The position numbers and the translations under genes were made by a program. A DNA stretch of 64,000 nt from Escarpia spicata (taxonomy: Eukaryota > Annelida > Polychaeta > Sabellida > Siboglinidae). Shown in pieces: positions 1 through 10,392 of the stretch (position 1 is its first letter; the number at the start of each line of letters is the position of its first letter). The notes below the pieces were generated by a model. That model saw nothing but the letters and a program-made list of their open reading frames with translations, had not been told where the DNA came from and searched no databases. Where the stretch lies: positions 43,520,031-43,584,030 of the forward strand of contig OZ023216.1 of the NCBI GenBank assembly GCA_963995525.1. Direction: 5' to 3'.

Positions 1-2
1 AT

Positions 3-254
3 GGTTTGGCGCCGAAGTACCTTGCACATCTACTACATCCACGAACTCGCAACCCTCGTCTTCGGCAGCTTCATGACCATCTTCAGCTTGCAGTTCCACG
101 AGCATCAAAATCCATCGGCAAGCGAGCGTTTGGCATAACTGGTCCGGCCAAATGGAACGAACTGCCACTGACTCTATGAGATGCTCCGTCTGTGTTTTTA
201 TTTAAACGTCACCTGAAGACATATTTATTTAAACAAACTTATGGTGGACAATAG
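3..254 (+). pseudogene. LINE reverse transcriptase, C-terminal remnant
   Basis: The frame from base 3 reads like the extreme C-terminus of a CR1/Jockey-type non-LTR retrotransposon ORF2. It starts GLAPKYLAHLL, runs through VPRASKSIGKRAFGITGP and AKWNELPLTL, and ends in a lysine-rich FKRHLKTYLF tail before TAG at 252-254. One in-frame TGA follows the LPLTL motif, so the copy is dead. Downstream DNA is A/T-rich and ends in a (TTA)n run, as expected for a LINE 3' end. The element continues beyond the left window edge. The family call is by motif recognition only. Confidence 0.7.
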
Positions 255-447
255 CAAGATTTATTTACAGGACGCTTTAGTGACTCTTGTTAATTTATTT
301 TTTATTTTGTAAATTAATTAATTTATAACTAATTCATATATTATTTTAATTCTTTTTATAATGTTTCTATATTGTGAGCGCATTGATTAACTATTAGTCA
401 GAGATCGCGCGATAAAAGAACCTTTATTATTATTATTATTATTATTA
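255..447. repeat. A/T-rich LINE 3' region with (TTA)n tail
   Basis: This stretch holds no gene. It is A/T-rich non-coding sequence following the LINE stop codon and closes with a run of TTA trinucleotides at about 424-447, a common way for non-LTR elements to end. Confidence 0.5.
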
Positions 448-1487
448 CAAGGCCCGCAATCACAACAAACTCTTAAGGCAAGCAGTGACAACAAACCCAG
501 AAGGCCCGCAAGCACAACAAACACACAAGGCAAGCAGTGACTACAAACCCACAAGGCCCGCAGTCTCAACAAACAATCAAGGCTCGCAGTCACAACACAA
601 ACTCAAGGCCCGCAATCACAACAAACACTCAAGGCACGTAGTCACAACAAACACACAAGGCCCGCAATCACAACAAACCCAAAAGGCAAGCAGTCACAAC
701 AAACCCACAAGGCCCGCAATCACAACAGACACTCAAGGCCCGCAGTCACAACAAACAATCAAGGCCCGCAATCACAACAAACACTCAAGGCACGCAGTCA
801 CAACAAACATTCAAGGCCCGCAATCTCAACAAATACTCAAGGCACGCAGTCACAAGAAACACTTAAGGCCCGCTATCACAACAAACCCACAAGGCTCGCA
901 ATCACAACAAACACTCAAGGCCCGTAGTCACAACAAACAATCAAGGCCCGCAATCACAACAAACACTCAAGGCACGCAGTTGCAACAAACATTCAAGGCC
1001 CGCAATCTCAACAAATACTCAAAGCACGCAGTCACAAGAAACACTTAAGGCCCGCAATCACAACAAACCCACAAGGCACGCAATCACAACAAACACACAA
1101 TGCCCGCAATCACAACAAACACACAAGGCATGCAGTCACAACAAACACACAAGGCACGCAGTCACAACAAACACACAAGGCACGCAGTCACAACAAACAC
1201 GCAATGCACGCAGTCACAACAAACACGCAAGGCCCGCAGTCACAACAAACACACAAGGCCCGCAATCACAACAAACACATAAGGCAAGCAGTGATAACAA
1301 ACACACAAGGCACGCGGTCACAACAAACACACAATGCCCGCAATCATAACAAACACACAAGGCAAGCAGTCACAACAAACAAACAAAGCACGCAGTCACA
1401 ACAAACACACAAGGCACGCAGTCACAACAAACACACAAGACCCGCAACCACAACAAACACACAAGGCACGCAATCACAACAAACACA
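448..1487. repeat. minisatellite, left block, interrupted by Polinton-A
   Basis: Tandem array with a unit of about 24-25 bp, consensus near caaggcccgcaatcacaac followed by aaaca. Units vary (cccgcaat, cacgcagt). Both strands are open over long distances only because the array lacks stop codons. The same array, in the same orientation, resumes at 12145, directly after the right end of Polinton-A, so the two blocks were once continuous. Confidence 0.9.
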
Positions 1488-1984
1488 AGTAGTTATATAG
1501 GTGATGTACGAGTTACGCCATCCGTTTTTCCGTTGAGGAAGAGGAAGGTACCCGGATGTAGGTCAAGGTCAAAGGTTAAGTACCCGGATGTAGGTCAAGG
1601 TCAAATGGTATACGGCACCACCTGGCGGATAAGTTGTGAACTAAATGTTCGAGTACTGCAAAAATTCGTGTCTCTTGCGCGCTTGCGTGCAATGGAGCCA
1701 CATGACGGATAGAGCAAGGACTACAAATATCATCCCCTAGTGGACACGTTGGCGAACCACATATGAGTACTGCCAAAATTCGTGTCTCTTGTTTTTGTCG
1801 AGTGCTTACTCCTGGTGGATATATCATCATCAACTGAAAGCACCCTGTTAGATAAGTGTTGAACTAAATAACTACTCTGCAGTCCGCGTGCAGTCTACGC
1901 GTGTGTACATTCTACTCTGCAGTCCGTGCTTTTGAATTTTCTACTCTACACTCCGTGATCTTTCAGCACGCCCACGTGACTTTT
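1488..1984 (+). repeat. left terminal inverted repeat of Polinton-A
   Basis: Matches the reverse complement of 11547-12144. It is about 100 bp shorter because a segment after the duplicated 'gtacccggatgtaggtcaag' block has been lost. It carries CTCF-like motifs on the minus strand (about 1612-1822), mirror images of those in the right repeat. Its inner edge leads straight into a TATA-type promoter. Confidence 0.88.
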
Positions 1985-2001
1985 ATGTTCCGTCGAACTG
2001 T

Positions 2002-2008
2002 TATAAAA
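2002..2008 (+). promoter_or_regulatory. TATA box inside left TIR of Polinton-A
   Basis: TATAAAA lies 47 bases before the first ATG (2055) of the left-arm gene, just inside the inverted repeat. The right repeat has a mirror arrangement (TATATAA at 11524-11530), so both ends fire inward. Confidence 0.55.
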
Positions 2009-2054
2009 GGCCTGCGTCTGTTTTTTGTGGTCATTATATCTTACATTTTGAAAG

Positions 2055-2840
2055 ATGAACAACGTCCGACAAGAGAGTTTACTGCCGAAGGGCCCACTCG
2101 ACCCCGACAATCAACCCGGACCAATAGCCAACGACCAGTTCAACGACCAGTCCGACGACCAGTTCGACGATCAAACCAATTTCGTCTCTGTCATCAGCTC
2201 CGTCAACCAACCCAACCATCAACCTGACATCGTCACCTCCGACGAAGCGTCGGAAGCTTTTGTCCCGCAATGCGGGCTGCATGTGTGGCATGTGTGGCAG
2301 TACCTTCAGCTGTTAAGTGAGCTGGCATGTTCATGTGAAGCAGGGCTACTGCCAAAGGAAGCGAGATAAGCAGCGGCGGCGTAAAGAACAACTTGAAGAG
2401 ATAATAGCAAGTTTCAATTTCTCATAGTGTTCAAATGCTATTCATGGCATTTTGTTAGAACATTTTCAAAAGCCTGATACAAAAAACATAATATTATATT
2501 TCTCTTATACATATCAGTTGACCATGCGCTCATCTCGTCACTGTTTCAGCGGCAAGAAAAGGAGCGCATTGCTGCAGCCAGTCCGACGACCAGTTCGACG
2601 ACCAAACCAATTCCGTCTCTGTCATCAGCTTCGTCAATCAATCCAACCATTAACCCGACGTCGTCACCTCCGATGAAACATCGAAAATTCTTGCCTCGTT
2701 TTGCCTGCTACGTGTGTGGAATTACCTTCAGCGGTCAAGGTAGTTGGCACAGCCATGTGTACGGTTGGGACGGTTGCTACCGACCAGGATACCGTTCACC
2801 TGCCTACTATGTAAGATCCATTTCACAAGACGGAACACCT
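2055..2840 (+). pseudogene. broken zinc-finger gene with internal duplication
   Basis: ATG at 2055 starts a short Asp/Gln/Pro-rich frame. A neighbouring frame carries a Ser/Thr/Pro-rich tract, a basic PPTKRRKLL patch and a Cys/His cluster (CMCGMCGSTFS, then WHVHV) interrupted by TAA. About 430 bp downstream (2574-2830) the same tract recurs: Ser/Thr/Pro-rich, then CYVCGITFS and WHSHV. So the gene suffered a frameshift, a nonsense change and a ~200-bp duplication. The pattern fits a small nuclear zinc-finger protein. It could also be a drifted N-terminus of the polymerase gene, which carries fingers in Polinton-B. Function is not assigned. Confidence 0.5.
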
Positions 2841-3036
2841 TGATCAATGTCTAGTCTCTGGTTCTTGCAGTTATGGAGCGTGATATGCAAATACGTTTGT
2901 GTTGTACATGAATAAAATGTGCAAACCTCATCTTGTGTCTTTTTCATAGTGTAATGAAAAGCATATGTTGGGAACCTTACTAATAGTCTTACACAAACAG
3001 GCAAAGTCGACCTCTTTGAGGGACAAGAAACTCAGA

Positions 3037-3640
3037 ATAGACGGGTTACTGTGACAACGGACGAGATATCGCACGAGACTACGGATGAGATTTACCAATC
3101 TACTGCGCTGAAACGCTAAAAGCGAGAAGGAGGGCTAGAGATGGACGGGTTATCGCATCAAATCACTCCTCTTTCAGGCAAATAGACGGGTTACTGTAAC
3201 AACGGACGAGATATTGCACGAGACTACGGATGAGATTTACCAATCTCCCGCGCTGAAACGCTAAAAGCAAGGAGGAGGAGGAGGAGGAGGAGGGCTAGAG
3301 ATGGACGGGATATCGCATAAAATCCCTCCTCTTTCAGGCAAATAGACGGGTTACTGTGACAACGGACGAGATATCGCACGAGACTACGGATGAGATTTAC
3401 CAATCTACCGCGCTGAAACGCTAAAAGCGAGGAGAAGGAGGAGGGCTAGATATGGATGGGTTATCGCATCAAATCCCTCCTCTTTCAGGCAAATAGACGG
3501 GTTATCGCGTCAAATCCCTACTCTTTCAGGCAAATAGCCGGGTTATCGCATCAAATCACTCCTCTTTCAGGCAACTAGACGAGTTGTCGCGTCAAATCCC
3601 TCCTCTTTCAGGCAAATAGACGGGTTATCGCGTGAGATTT
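3037..3640. repeat. tandem repeats with 'agacgggttactgtgacaac' units
   Basis: Three long units of roughly 145-160 bp start near 3037, 3180 and 3341. They are followed by four short units of about 40 bp sharing 'tcctctttcaggcaaatagacgggttatcgc'. No gene is seen in 2840-3760. Confidence 0.85.
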
Positions 3641-3763
3641 CACAGATTCGACGGAATTCCACTGCAATAGGCAGGTTTAAAACGAGTTGTACAAACCAAA
3701 CTGAGACCGCCGAGTTCCAAGAGCCATTCCATTCGTTACTTTTGAACAGTAAACACGTACATC

Positions 3764-4886
3764 ATGAGCTTATGGACTAGTCTACCAGCTGTCAACAAGC
3801 CTACACCATCATCACGGGCGGCCTCCCAGTGTCCCGATTGAAAGAGATATTTCACATGTCGGGACAACTTGAAACGGCACAGTCTCCACAGTCGCTGTGC
3901 ACTGTTGACAAACGGTACGTCGCTGAAACTACTTGTCCTGGCGCCCACGACGACATCTGTGTCTCTGGCCTCAGCATCAAGCTCGACATTTCTGTCTCCA
4001 TCTCAGGTGCCCACTATGACACATGTACCTACGGTTCCTTCAACAAGCTCGACATTCCCGTCTCCATCTCAGGTGACCACTATGACACATGTACCTACGG
4101 TTCCTTCAACAAGCTCGACATTCCCGTCTCAATCTCAGGTGACCATGGAGTATACAAAGAAGATGGCCCTGGTCGATCCCCGTATTTTGGAAAACATTCA
4201 ACCGCAGCGTCCTTCGACTGCTAACCCTATCGAAAGTGTCTTGCAACGACTCGACAATGAAATGCAAGGTATACTAGAACGAAGCGATATACACGAGAGG
4301 GAAAAAGTTGTGTTGTATAACCAGGTATTGAGTCAGTACAACGATCTTTCCGACAAACGTATCCAAGAACCCGTGCGTGTGGTCATCAAAAAAATGAAGT
4401 TAAGGGGAAAACAAAGTACAACCTGCTAACGAAAATGAAGTCGTCGAAAAGGAGAGCATCGAAAACGAAATCATCGACAGCGTTCCAAAACCTATGAAAC
4501 AGAAAGCACGAAGAATACTCGATAAACTGAAAAGTGCCGTAAGTTGGAAAGATCGCGGCGAGATGATGTACAGAAACAAGGTGGCACCCGGAAGTAACAT
4601 TGTAGGTCTCGTGAACGACGTGTTGAGAAAACGGAAGTCGTTTGAACCGGTGGGATGGGAAACCTTCGCTCGTGGTCTCAAGGAAGTCAACACGCCAATG
4701 GATTTAGTTGGGAACTCAGATCGTTGGACTTGCATGCAGACATCGTTAGTGGACGACGACATGTCAAAGGAAACCAGCATTCCATTCGACAGCGATCGTC
4801 ATCGGCGTCGTAGACGACATGCATCGTCGCGGCGCGCAGCTCATTCGGCGACACCTTTGCAAATCACACGTTGGGAACCTTATTAG
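3764..4886 (+). pseudogene. fused zinc-finger / VDPR-type virion-protein gene, broken
   Basis: ATG at 3764 opens a frame with a C2H2-like finger (CPD, then KRYFTCRDNLKRHSLHSRC). The second finger cysteine position is TGA, a premature stop. The frame then runs through Pro/Thr/Ser repeats encoded by a duplicated ~66-bp unit and into MALVDPRILE, the start of the VDPR-type protein of Polinton-B (33482-34198). A one-base-class frameshift near 4400-4427 separates it from the second half (MKQKARRIL to the RWEPY end). VDPR-type proteins are conserved in Polintons and of unknown role. Here the gene is on the strand opposite to its usual orientation and next to what may be the polymerase N-terminal finger, so the left arm is rearranged. 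Confidence 0.7.
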
Positions 4887-5003
4887 CAAATTTGGGACAA
4901 TAAACAGGTTCGTGTGCGACATACAATCCACAGGAACAGTGTGCAAGAGCCATCATGTCGGAAATATTCTGTCCATTATTTATCAGAAATATATGAAATG
5001 ACA

Positions 5004-5177
5004 AATAAAATCGTGTTGATGCTATGGATCATTGAGTTTTCATCAAGATACACCTCACTTTTCCCCGTTTCAGTGACAACAATTCTTTTGTGAACGTTAT
5101 CATATGGAATCAATTTGTATTTAGTTAAGGTTTACAAGATTTTATATGATTGACACTTTCTCTTGGGTGTCTGAATA
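5004..5177 (+). terminator. poly(A) signals after left-arm gene
   Basis: AATAAA occurs at 5004-5009 and again near 5172-5177. The second is followed by a T-rich stretch that also carries TTTATT, the reverse-strand signal for the protease block. This is the meeting point of the plus- and minus-strand transcription units of Polinton-A. Confidence 0.5.
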
Positions 5178-5270
5178 AATCATTTCACAAACGCACATAT
5201 ATAGTGTCGACTTTTTTATTGCTTAATTAAGGTAATACAAGAACGTGCATGCCAACTTTACATGCAACCA

Positions 5271-5702
5271 TTACATGACACTCTTAACAAAATCGAAAAC
5301 ACGACAGTCATTGTTCACTAAATCCCGAAAGTGTTCACAAACGTCTTCGTGGGTACGCCTCGACTTCGGTGCAGGAAGTACACGACACAGTATTGTCCAC
5401 ACACGTTAAACAGCGGGCTCTGAAGCGTTCTCTTGTTGAATGTCCAGGTCACGCAGTTGCTCTGTAGAAAATCCACGAATTCGACGTATCGAGGTGGCAA
5501 ACCGTAGGAGTCGAAGTATTCTCCACGTCCGTCTTTTGTAATAAACATGCAGATCCAATGTTGACCCGGTTCATCGCTCGAATGCTGCCGGATAGGTCGT
5601 CATAGGAGTAGTGGGTAACCCGTCATTAAGTAGTACGCCTCGAACAACGGTCCTAGTGTAAGCATCCGCCGCAAGGATTCTTTCTATCTGCGACGTATCC
5701 AT
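5271..5702 (-). pseudogene. adenain-like cysteine protease, broken
   Basis: Homologue of the protease at 28662-29114. ATG at 5702. One frameshift falls between the first ~42 codons and the histidine motif, and a second lies near the C-terminus, just after the conserved glycine of the NTFG segment. Between them the family hallmarks remain: the catalytic aspartate in EYFDSYG, the LQS glutamine and the nucleophile in CGQYC. The ATG overlaps the stop of the capsid gene (TGATG), matching the tight spacing in Polinton-B. In the family this enzyme matures capsid precursors. This copy cannot make it. Confidence 0.85.
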
Positions 5703-7023
5703 CAGTAATCAAAGACGACGTTTCTGTTTCAGTCAATCTCCAAAACCGTATCGAATTCTCCGTAGACGACGACGTTGATCATTTGGTCGAGAGGTTGATT
5801 AAAGTGTATCTCGACTCATAGGTTGTCTTTATGTACCAAATTGAAATGGGTACCGTCACAACAATCTGGTGTGATGTCAAACACAAACAGGGTGTATCCT
5901 TTGCCAAACACGTCCCGACTGATGTTGTTTCCCTCGTCTTAAAACATCTTTCCCGTTCCAGCAAATAGATTACTGTAACTTTGCACGTAGGAACCATCGT
6001 TGAAATTAGGCTGGAGTGGTTTCGCCGGAACTTTTTGCCCGTCGACGTACAATGCAAGAAAGTTCAAGTTGTTGTGCTTTACGTGGAACGGATTCTTGGC
6101 GAATGTTCCATTGTATGCGTCGTTGTCTACACAACACAAGACTAGTCCCTAAGGTAAGACACACAAATAGGTAAGACACCCAAATAAACGTTTTCGTGAG
6201 TGTGCGACATGGCACCTCGCGGTATGGAAAATACCTTGCAATCGACTCTTCGCAACGGATACTTGGCCGTTCCCTTTTGTAGCACTTTGATGTGACCCAT
6301 CTTTACGGCAGGATTCAGTTTAGCTTTTCGTGCAAACTAAATTGCTTCGACTATGCATAACTTGTAAACAGCATTGTCACCACCAGCAGCCATGAGTGCA
6401 AAAGCATCCTTGCTCTGTACTAGTCGAATTTTCACGTCGACGCCGTTCAATAGATAGCGGTCTTGGAAGAAGAGGTCGACGTGTAGACGGCCCGTCATAT
6501 CGACGATTCGACTACGGGTTTTATAGGTCTTTCTTTTTTGCAGCCCCTTGTTTGTGTCGTTGATGGCATCCATGTGTTCAGCCGTGTCTTTGTACCACAA
6601 GGCACTAGTCAGTTGACTCTTCTTCGCTTCTGCTCCGTGACTCAGTAACGTTTCTATGTACGCTCGATAAGGAGAGGTATTCGTTGAAGGTGTGACGAGG
6701 GTACCGTTCAAAGACACGTCGACTTGATTAAACAGAGAATGCATCCAGTTGTTTACTGGTCCAACAGGTGCAGCTTGATCGGTGTCGTCCCCGTTTCCTT
6801 TGACTACACGTGCTCGCACCAACAGGTAAGTATTGGCCACGTCCAGGTAATCGTCTCCCGATCCGGGCAATAAGAATTCGATAGGACCACCCGAACCTAT
6901 CGAGGCGACAGGTCGATGCTCGACCCATTGTGCGTGTTCGATACTCGTTTGTGTCGTCGGTAAACTAAACAGGTCCAATTCGCTTTTGACTCCCTCACAC
7001 GATAATTGGTGGACAAAAGCCAT
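5702..7023 (-). pseudogene. hexon-like major capsid protein, broken
   Basis: The first 228 codons (MAFVHQLSCEG start) align well with the capsid protein at 29116-30411, then TAG ends the frame after VEAI. Homology continues in the same frame for about 70 codons. A small tandem duplication (aggtaagacac twice, 6150-6180) breaks it, and further stops and shifts follow down to the final TGA. The product would be a double-jelly-roll capsid subunit. At least three lesions make it non-functional. Confidence 0.9.
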
Positions 7024-7025
7024 GT

Positions 7026-7441
7026 CTAGCCGAATATGTCGTCTCGATGCGTCTTCTGTCGTCTGCGTCTCTTGGCGACACTGGCTAGGGTGCTCGTCGG
7101 CTTGCGTTTTATAGTGCGAGGAGCATTGCGTATGCCCGGAGGCCCACTGCTTCCCAAAACTCTGTTGATCATGTCCTTTCCTGTTTCTTTCGCGCGCCTC
7201 TTTGCAAATTCTTTAATGCTCTGTCCAGACAAGACGTCGCAGGCCACACCCAAATCTGTCTTTAACGCTCCTTTTCCCAAAGCAAGTGCGCCTCTTTTTA
7301 TGAGTGGCATAGCATTTCGATGAGGCCACCGAACAAACTACCTAGACCGTGACCTCATTGCCCTCTTGCCCCAACAAACACGGGCAATCCGTCACCGACT
7401 TGTCTGACGTAGTAGTCTTCGTAAGAATGATTACGACTCAT
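7026..7441 (-). pseudogene. basic core/minor virion protein (pX-like), broken
   Basis: Homologue of the gene at 30501-30923. ATG at 7441 begins MSRNHSYEDYYVRQVG. An in-frame TGA replaces the arginine codon after GARGQ, and a frameshift follows before the AMPLIKRGA motif. The downstream frame (MPLIKRGALALGKGALKT on) is then open to a Lys/Arg-rich end. The start overlaps the penton-like stop (ATGA). Confidence 0.8.
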
Positions 7442-8220
7442 GTTTCAAAAAATGATGGTTTGCGTCGTCTAAAGTGAAGTGTTGCCGTCACTCTACCTCG
7501 CTCGAATGGTACGCGACGTCCCGTGTCGTCTCTTATATCGATCTCGATGGTCGTAAACTCTTTGTGCAAGAAGGGAACGTATTGTACATTGTCAAAACTT
7601 GTTGACACCACGTTTCCGTGTTTTCCTTCTATGGGTACAACCCTCAGCAGAGGGACGACGGTATCCCCGACCACACGTGGTTCCACAACGTCGGTGTAGA
7701 CGTACAGCGAGTAAAAACCCTGCGCCATGTCTACCACAGATTCGGCTTTTTTAACGTAATAATAATCTGGCCCTTCTTCTTCGGGTGTGGTGTAAACATC
7801 CTGGCTTAAACCTAGCAAACGCTGAAGTTTCAACGAGTACACTGAAAATGAGATGTTTTCTACCATGTGTATAGTCACTTTTTGTGTGATGTCACTGTAG
7901 CTCAGTTTTATTGGCTTCTCTTTTATCGGTGACTTTATGATTCTGTTGATTACACGAGTGAGCGCTTGGGGACTACCGTAGTGTCCTGCCTCGATATTCA
8001 CCACATAAGTCGTACCATCAACATTCAGGGCAAAATAAACGTCCTCTTCTCTCACGTTGTACCAGCTGTGCGGGTATTGAATCTCGACCAGTCCGCACTC
8101 CCATTGACCGACTAAACTTATGCGTTGTGGCAAAGCCGTGACATAGTGTGTCAACGTGTTGTCGGGATTTAACTCCATAGACGCGTTGCTGGGCAATGTC
8201 AGGTAACAATCAGACGACAT
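7438..8220 (-). CDS. penton-like minor capsid protein (Polinton-A)
   Basis: Open frame of 260 codons, start chosen at the ATG at 8220 (MSSDCYLTLPSNAS), matching the homologue at 30941-31777. Shared blocks are FYLTLPSNAS-type start, NTLTHYVTALP, ECGLVEIQYPHSWYN, the YVYTDVVEPRVVGD strand and a DIRDDTGR motif near the C-terminus. In Polintons this is the single-jelly-roll protein thought to form the five-fold vertices. The frame is undamaged although neighbouring capsid and core genes are broken. It overlaps the membrane-protein gene upstream by 11 bp and the core gene downstream by 4 bp. Confidence 0.85.
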   Translation of the reverse strand: MSSDCYLTLPSNASMELNPDNTLTHYVTALPQRISLVGQWECGLVEIQYPHSWYNVREEDVYFALNVDGTTYVVNIEAGHYGSPQALTRVINRIIKSPIKEKPIKLSYSDITQKVTIHMVENISFSVYSLKLQRLLGLSQDVYTTPEEEGPDYYYVKKAESVVDMAQGFYSLYVYTDVVEPRVVGDTVVPLLRVVPIEGKHGNVVSTSFDNVQYVPFLHKEFTTIEIDIRDDTGRRVPFERGRVTATLHFRRRKPSFFET

Positions 8221-8437
8221 GTTCACCGCGTTTCATAGACGGATTAAGTAACAGGTATCCCAGGCAACTGCTCAACAAAGCCGTCCACAGATTAGAGTTT
8301 CCGTCTACTTTAGTCAGGTTGTAGATACTGACCAATATAACGGTGTACAGTATGACGATTTGGCAGAAGAAGACGCTGTTACCTCCGGTATCTTCGAGCT
8401 CTGTGTTTTCGAATCGAACGTCCGTCGTGACTTCCAT
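8210..8437 (-). CDS. small conserved membrane protein (Polinton-A)
   Basis: 75 codons, ATG at 8437. The N-terminal ~25 residues are acidic. A membrane segment FCQIVILYTVILVSIYNL follows, then NLWTALLSSCLGYLL, a second hydrophobic stretch, and a short basic tail. The last ~50 residues are nearly identical to the protein at 31764-32186, the strongest conservation between the two elements after the enzymes. Position between the integrase and penton-like genes is also the same. Function unknown; a virion or membrane-remodelling role is a guess. Confidence 0.8.
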   Translation of the reverse strand: MEVTTDVRFENTELEDTGGNSVFFCQIVILYTVILVSIYNLTKVDGNSNLWTALLSSCLGYLLLNPSMKRGEHVV

Positions 8438-8466
8438 GACACGAATGACGGCTCGACTGGTGTGTA

Positions 8467-9519
8467 CTAACCTTTATACGCAACGAGTGATGCTTTATCC
8501 AACCAGCTGTTAAACGAATCGGGATACCCTACCCACTTGATCAGGACCTGTGTCTTTTATCCTCGCTTGCGCTGCTGCAACACTTTCTCGATGCGATATA
8601 ATTTATCCTTGGCCACAACCACTTTCTGTAGTTCTTGTTCGTAAAATGTTCCCTCTATCGGCGAAACTTCATCATCGATCAAACGATAAACAGGCGGATC
8701 GGAACGATGAACTGTTTTGACGGTAAATATCTCGTCACTCCAGTTGGGTAAGTAACCTTTTTTGAATTGTCTCTTGATTTTGCTGACACGCACGTAATCG
8801 CCCACTTTTAAAACCGGTTTGACTTTTCCGTGTCCTTCATTTCCGTACAACCTTTGCCAAACCTCTTCTTCATTGATCACGTTCACTTCAGACGGCGCCA
8901 TTCCAATACTTCTATGATGACTGTCGTTGTACGAATCGACTAGGTGGTGTAATACGTCCAGGTACTTTAACGTCTGGTTTTTCGTGAAATATCTCCACAT
9001 ACGTGTCTTCAGAGTACGATTGAAACGTTCCACGATACACGCATTGGTCTCTTCGTTGTGTGTCATAAAATGGTGGATACCTTTCTCTTTCAGAAACTCT
9101 TGCAGTTGCCTGTTCAGAAACTCTTTTCCTTTATCCGTTTGCAATGACAGTGGGCCATCATTGTCCTTTAGCAACCGACGAAACGTCATCGTGAGTGACG
9201 GCCCCGATTTGTTCTTCAAAGGAACAGACCACGCTTTCTTGGAGAACACGTCTATCACGTTCAAAATGAAAGTGTGACAGTCGTTGTACCGTTTCAAACG
9301 TGACATGTTTAATAGATCGGCCTGCCATTGTTGATTTATACCACCCACTACGACACGTCTACGCCTGAAACGATATGTCACTGGTTTGTGTTGTGTGTAA
9401 ATGTCTTGTTCCGACAACCACCGTTTCACCTCTTTCGACGACGCGCGTGAAGCATGTGAAGGACGATGAAGGGCATCAACACCTCCGTAACTTCCGGTTA
9501 GTTTCGTGTCGTAGTAAAT
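8467..9519 (-). pseudogene. Polinton integrase, interrupted in the chromodomain
   Basis: Retroviral-type integrase homologous to 32210-33343. The readable frame starts before the internal methionine at 9429 and includes the GSYGGVDALHR motif. The core has QWQADL, the LQTDKGKEFLN aspartate and the CIVERFNRTLKTR glutamate. TAA at 8557-8559 stops translation at the start of the C-terminal chromodomain; homology (KWVGYP, FNSWL) continues in frame for 29 codons to TAG at 8467. The N-terminal start is unclear because TAA precedes the frame near 9525. The truncated product would lack its chromatin-reading module. Confidence 0.88.
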
Positions 9520-9608
9520 ATTTTCAATGCATCGTGTGAACGCTTCGTCGTCTTACCTACGCGAGGAGACATGCCGTAATAATGCTGGTGTCGTGTCGTG
9601 CAAGACTA

Positions 9609-10136
9609 TTAATACGGTTCCCAACGCAAGTGTTGCAACGGTGTGGCCGAATGAGCTGCGCGCCGTGATGACACCGGACGTCTTCGATGCTGATGACGAC
9701 TACTGTCAAACGAACTGCTTTTTTCCTTTGATATATCGTCGTCCTCTGACGCTGTCTGCATGTAAGTCCAACGATCGGGATTACCCACTAAATCCATGGG
9801 CGTGTTCACATCCTTGAGACTACGAGCGAAGGTTTTCCATCCCACCGGTTCAAAAGACTTCCGCTTTCTCAACACGTCATTGACGAGGTCCACGATGTTA
9901 CTTCCCGGAATCGTTACATCTCTGTACATCATCTCGCCGCGATCGTTCCACCTTACAGCACCTTCCATTTTATTGATGAGTCGTCGTGCTTTTTGTTTCA
10001 TAGCTTTCGGCACGCTGGGAAGATAGGCGTACTGAAATTTGTTTGGTTCCTTAACGATATTAGTACGCAGGCGCAAGTGTTCCTGTGTGGCCTGTTTGAG
10101 GTCGACTAACAAAGGATGAACTAACCTCGTGTCCAT
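9609..10136 (-). CDS. chimeric ORF: ATPase C-terminus joined to VDPR-type C-terminus
   Basis: 175 codons, ATG at 10136. Residues ~8-40 (PLLVDLKQATQEHLRLRTN and following) match the end of the packaging ATPase (34584-35207). From about residue 42 (VPKAMKQKARR) the protein matches the second half of the VDPR-type protein, ending RRAAHSATPLQ and RWEPY. In Polinton-B these genes are separated by the KHV-type gene, so a deletion of the ATPase 3' end, KHV gene and VDPR 5' half made this in-frame fusion. No Walker motifs remain. Whether it is expressed is unknown; a TATA-like 'tatactacttatac' lies just upstream. Confidence 0.8.
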   Translation of the reverse strand: MDTRLVHPLLVDLKQATQEHLRLRTNIVKEPNKFQYAYLPSVPKAMKQKARRLINKMEGAVRWNDRGEMMYRDVTIPGSNIVDLVNDVLRKRKSFEPVGWKTFARSLKDVNTPMDLVGNPDRWTYMQTASEDDDISKEKSSSFDSSRHQHRRRPVSSRRAAHSATPLQHLRWEPY

Positions 10137-10225
10137 ACTTTTCGCAACTGATGAAAGAGACTAAGATGCACGGTACTTATACTACTTATACTACGAAAAA
10201 ATGACACAACGTAAGGTTTGAACAT

Positions 10226-10231
10226 TTTATT
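10226..10231 (-). terminator. poly(A) signal for the RPA-like/CxxC unit of Polinton-A
   Basis: AATAAA on the minus strand about 160 bases beyond the stop codon of the CxxC gene, in otherwise featureless A/T-rich sequence between that gene and the chimeric ORF. Confidence 0.45.
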
Positions 10232-10392
10232 CGTACAACACAAACGTATTTACAGATCGCGCTCCATAACTGCAAGAACAAGAGACTGGACATTAATACA
10301 GAGTCTTGCAAAGTTTAATCGTGTACAAGACAATACCGCAATTACAGATCATCCTCCATTACTTTCAGAACAATTTGCTTTAATTTTTTTCG

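Noticed and set aside
485..1500. Long open frames rich in Gln/Ser/Asn/Lys
   Set aside because: They are translations of the 24-25-bp minisatellite, with no start context, domain or codon bias.
2055..2369. 104-codon frame as an intact gene
   Set aside because: The zinc-finger homology and its duplicate lie in another frame, so this frame is a by-product of a frameshift.
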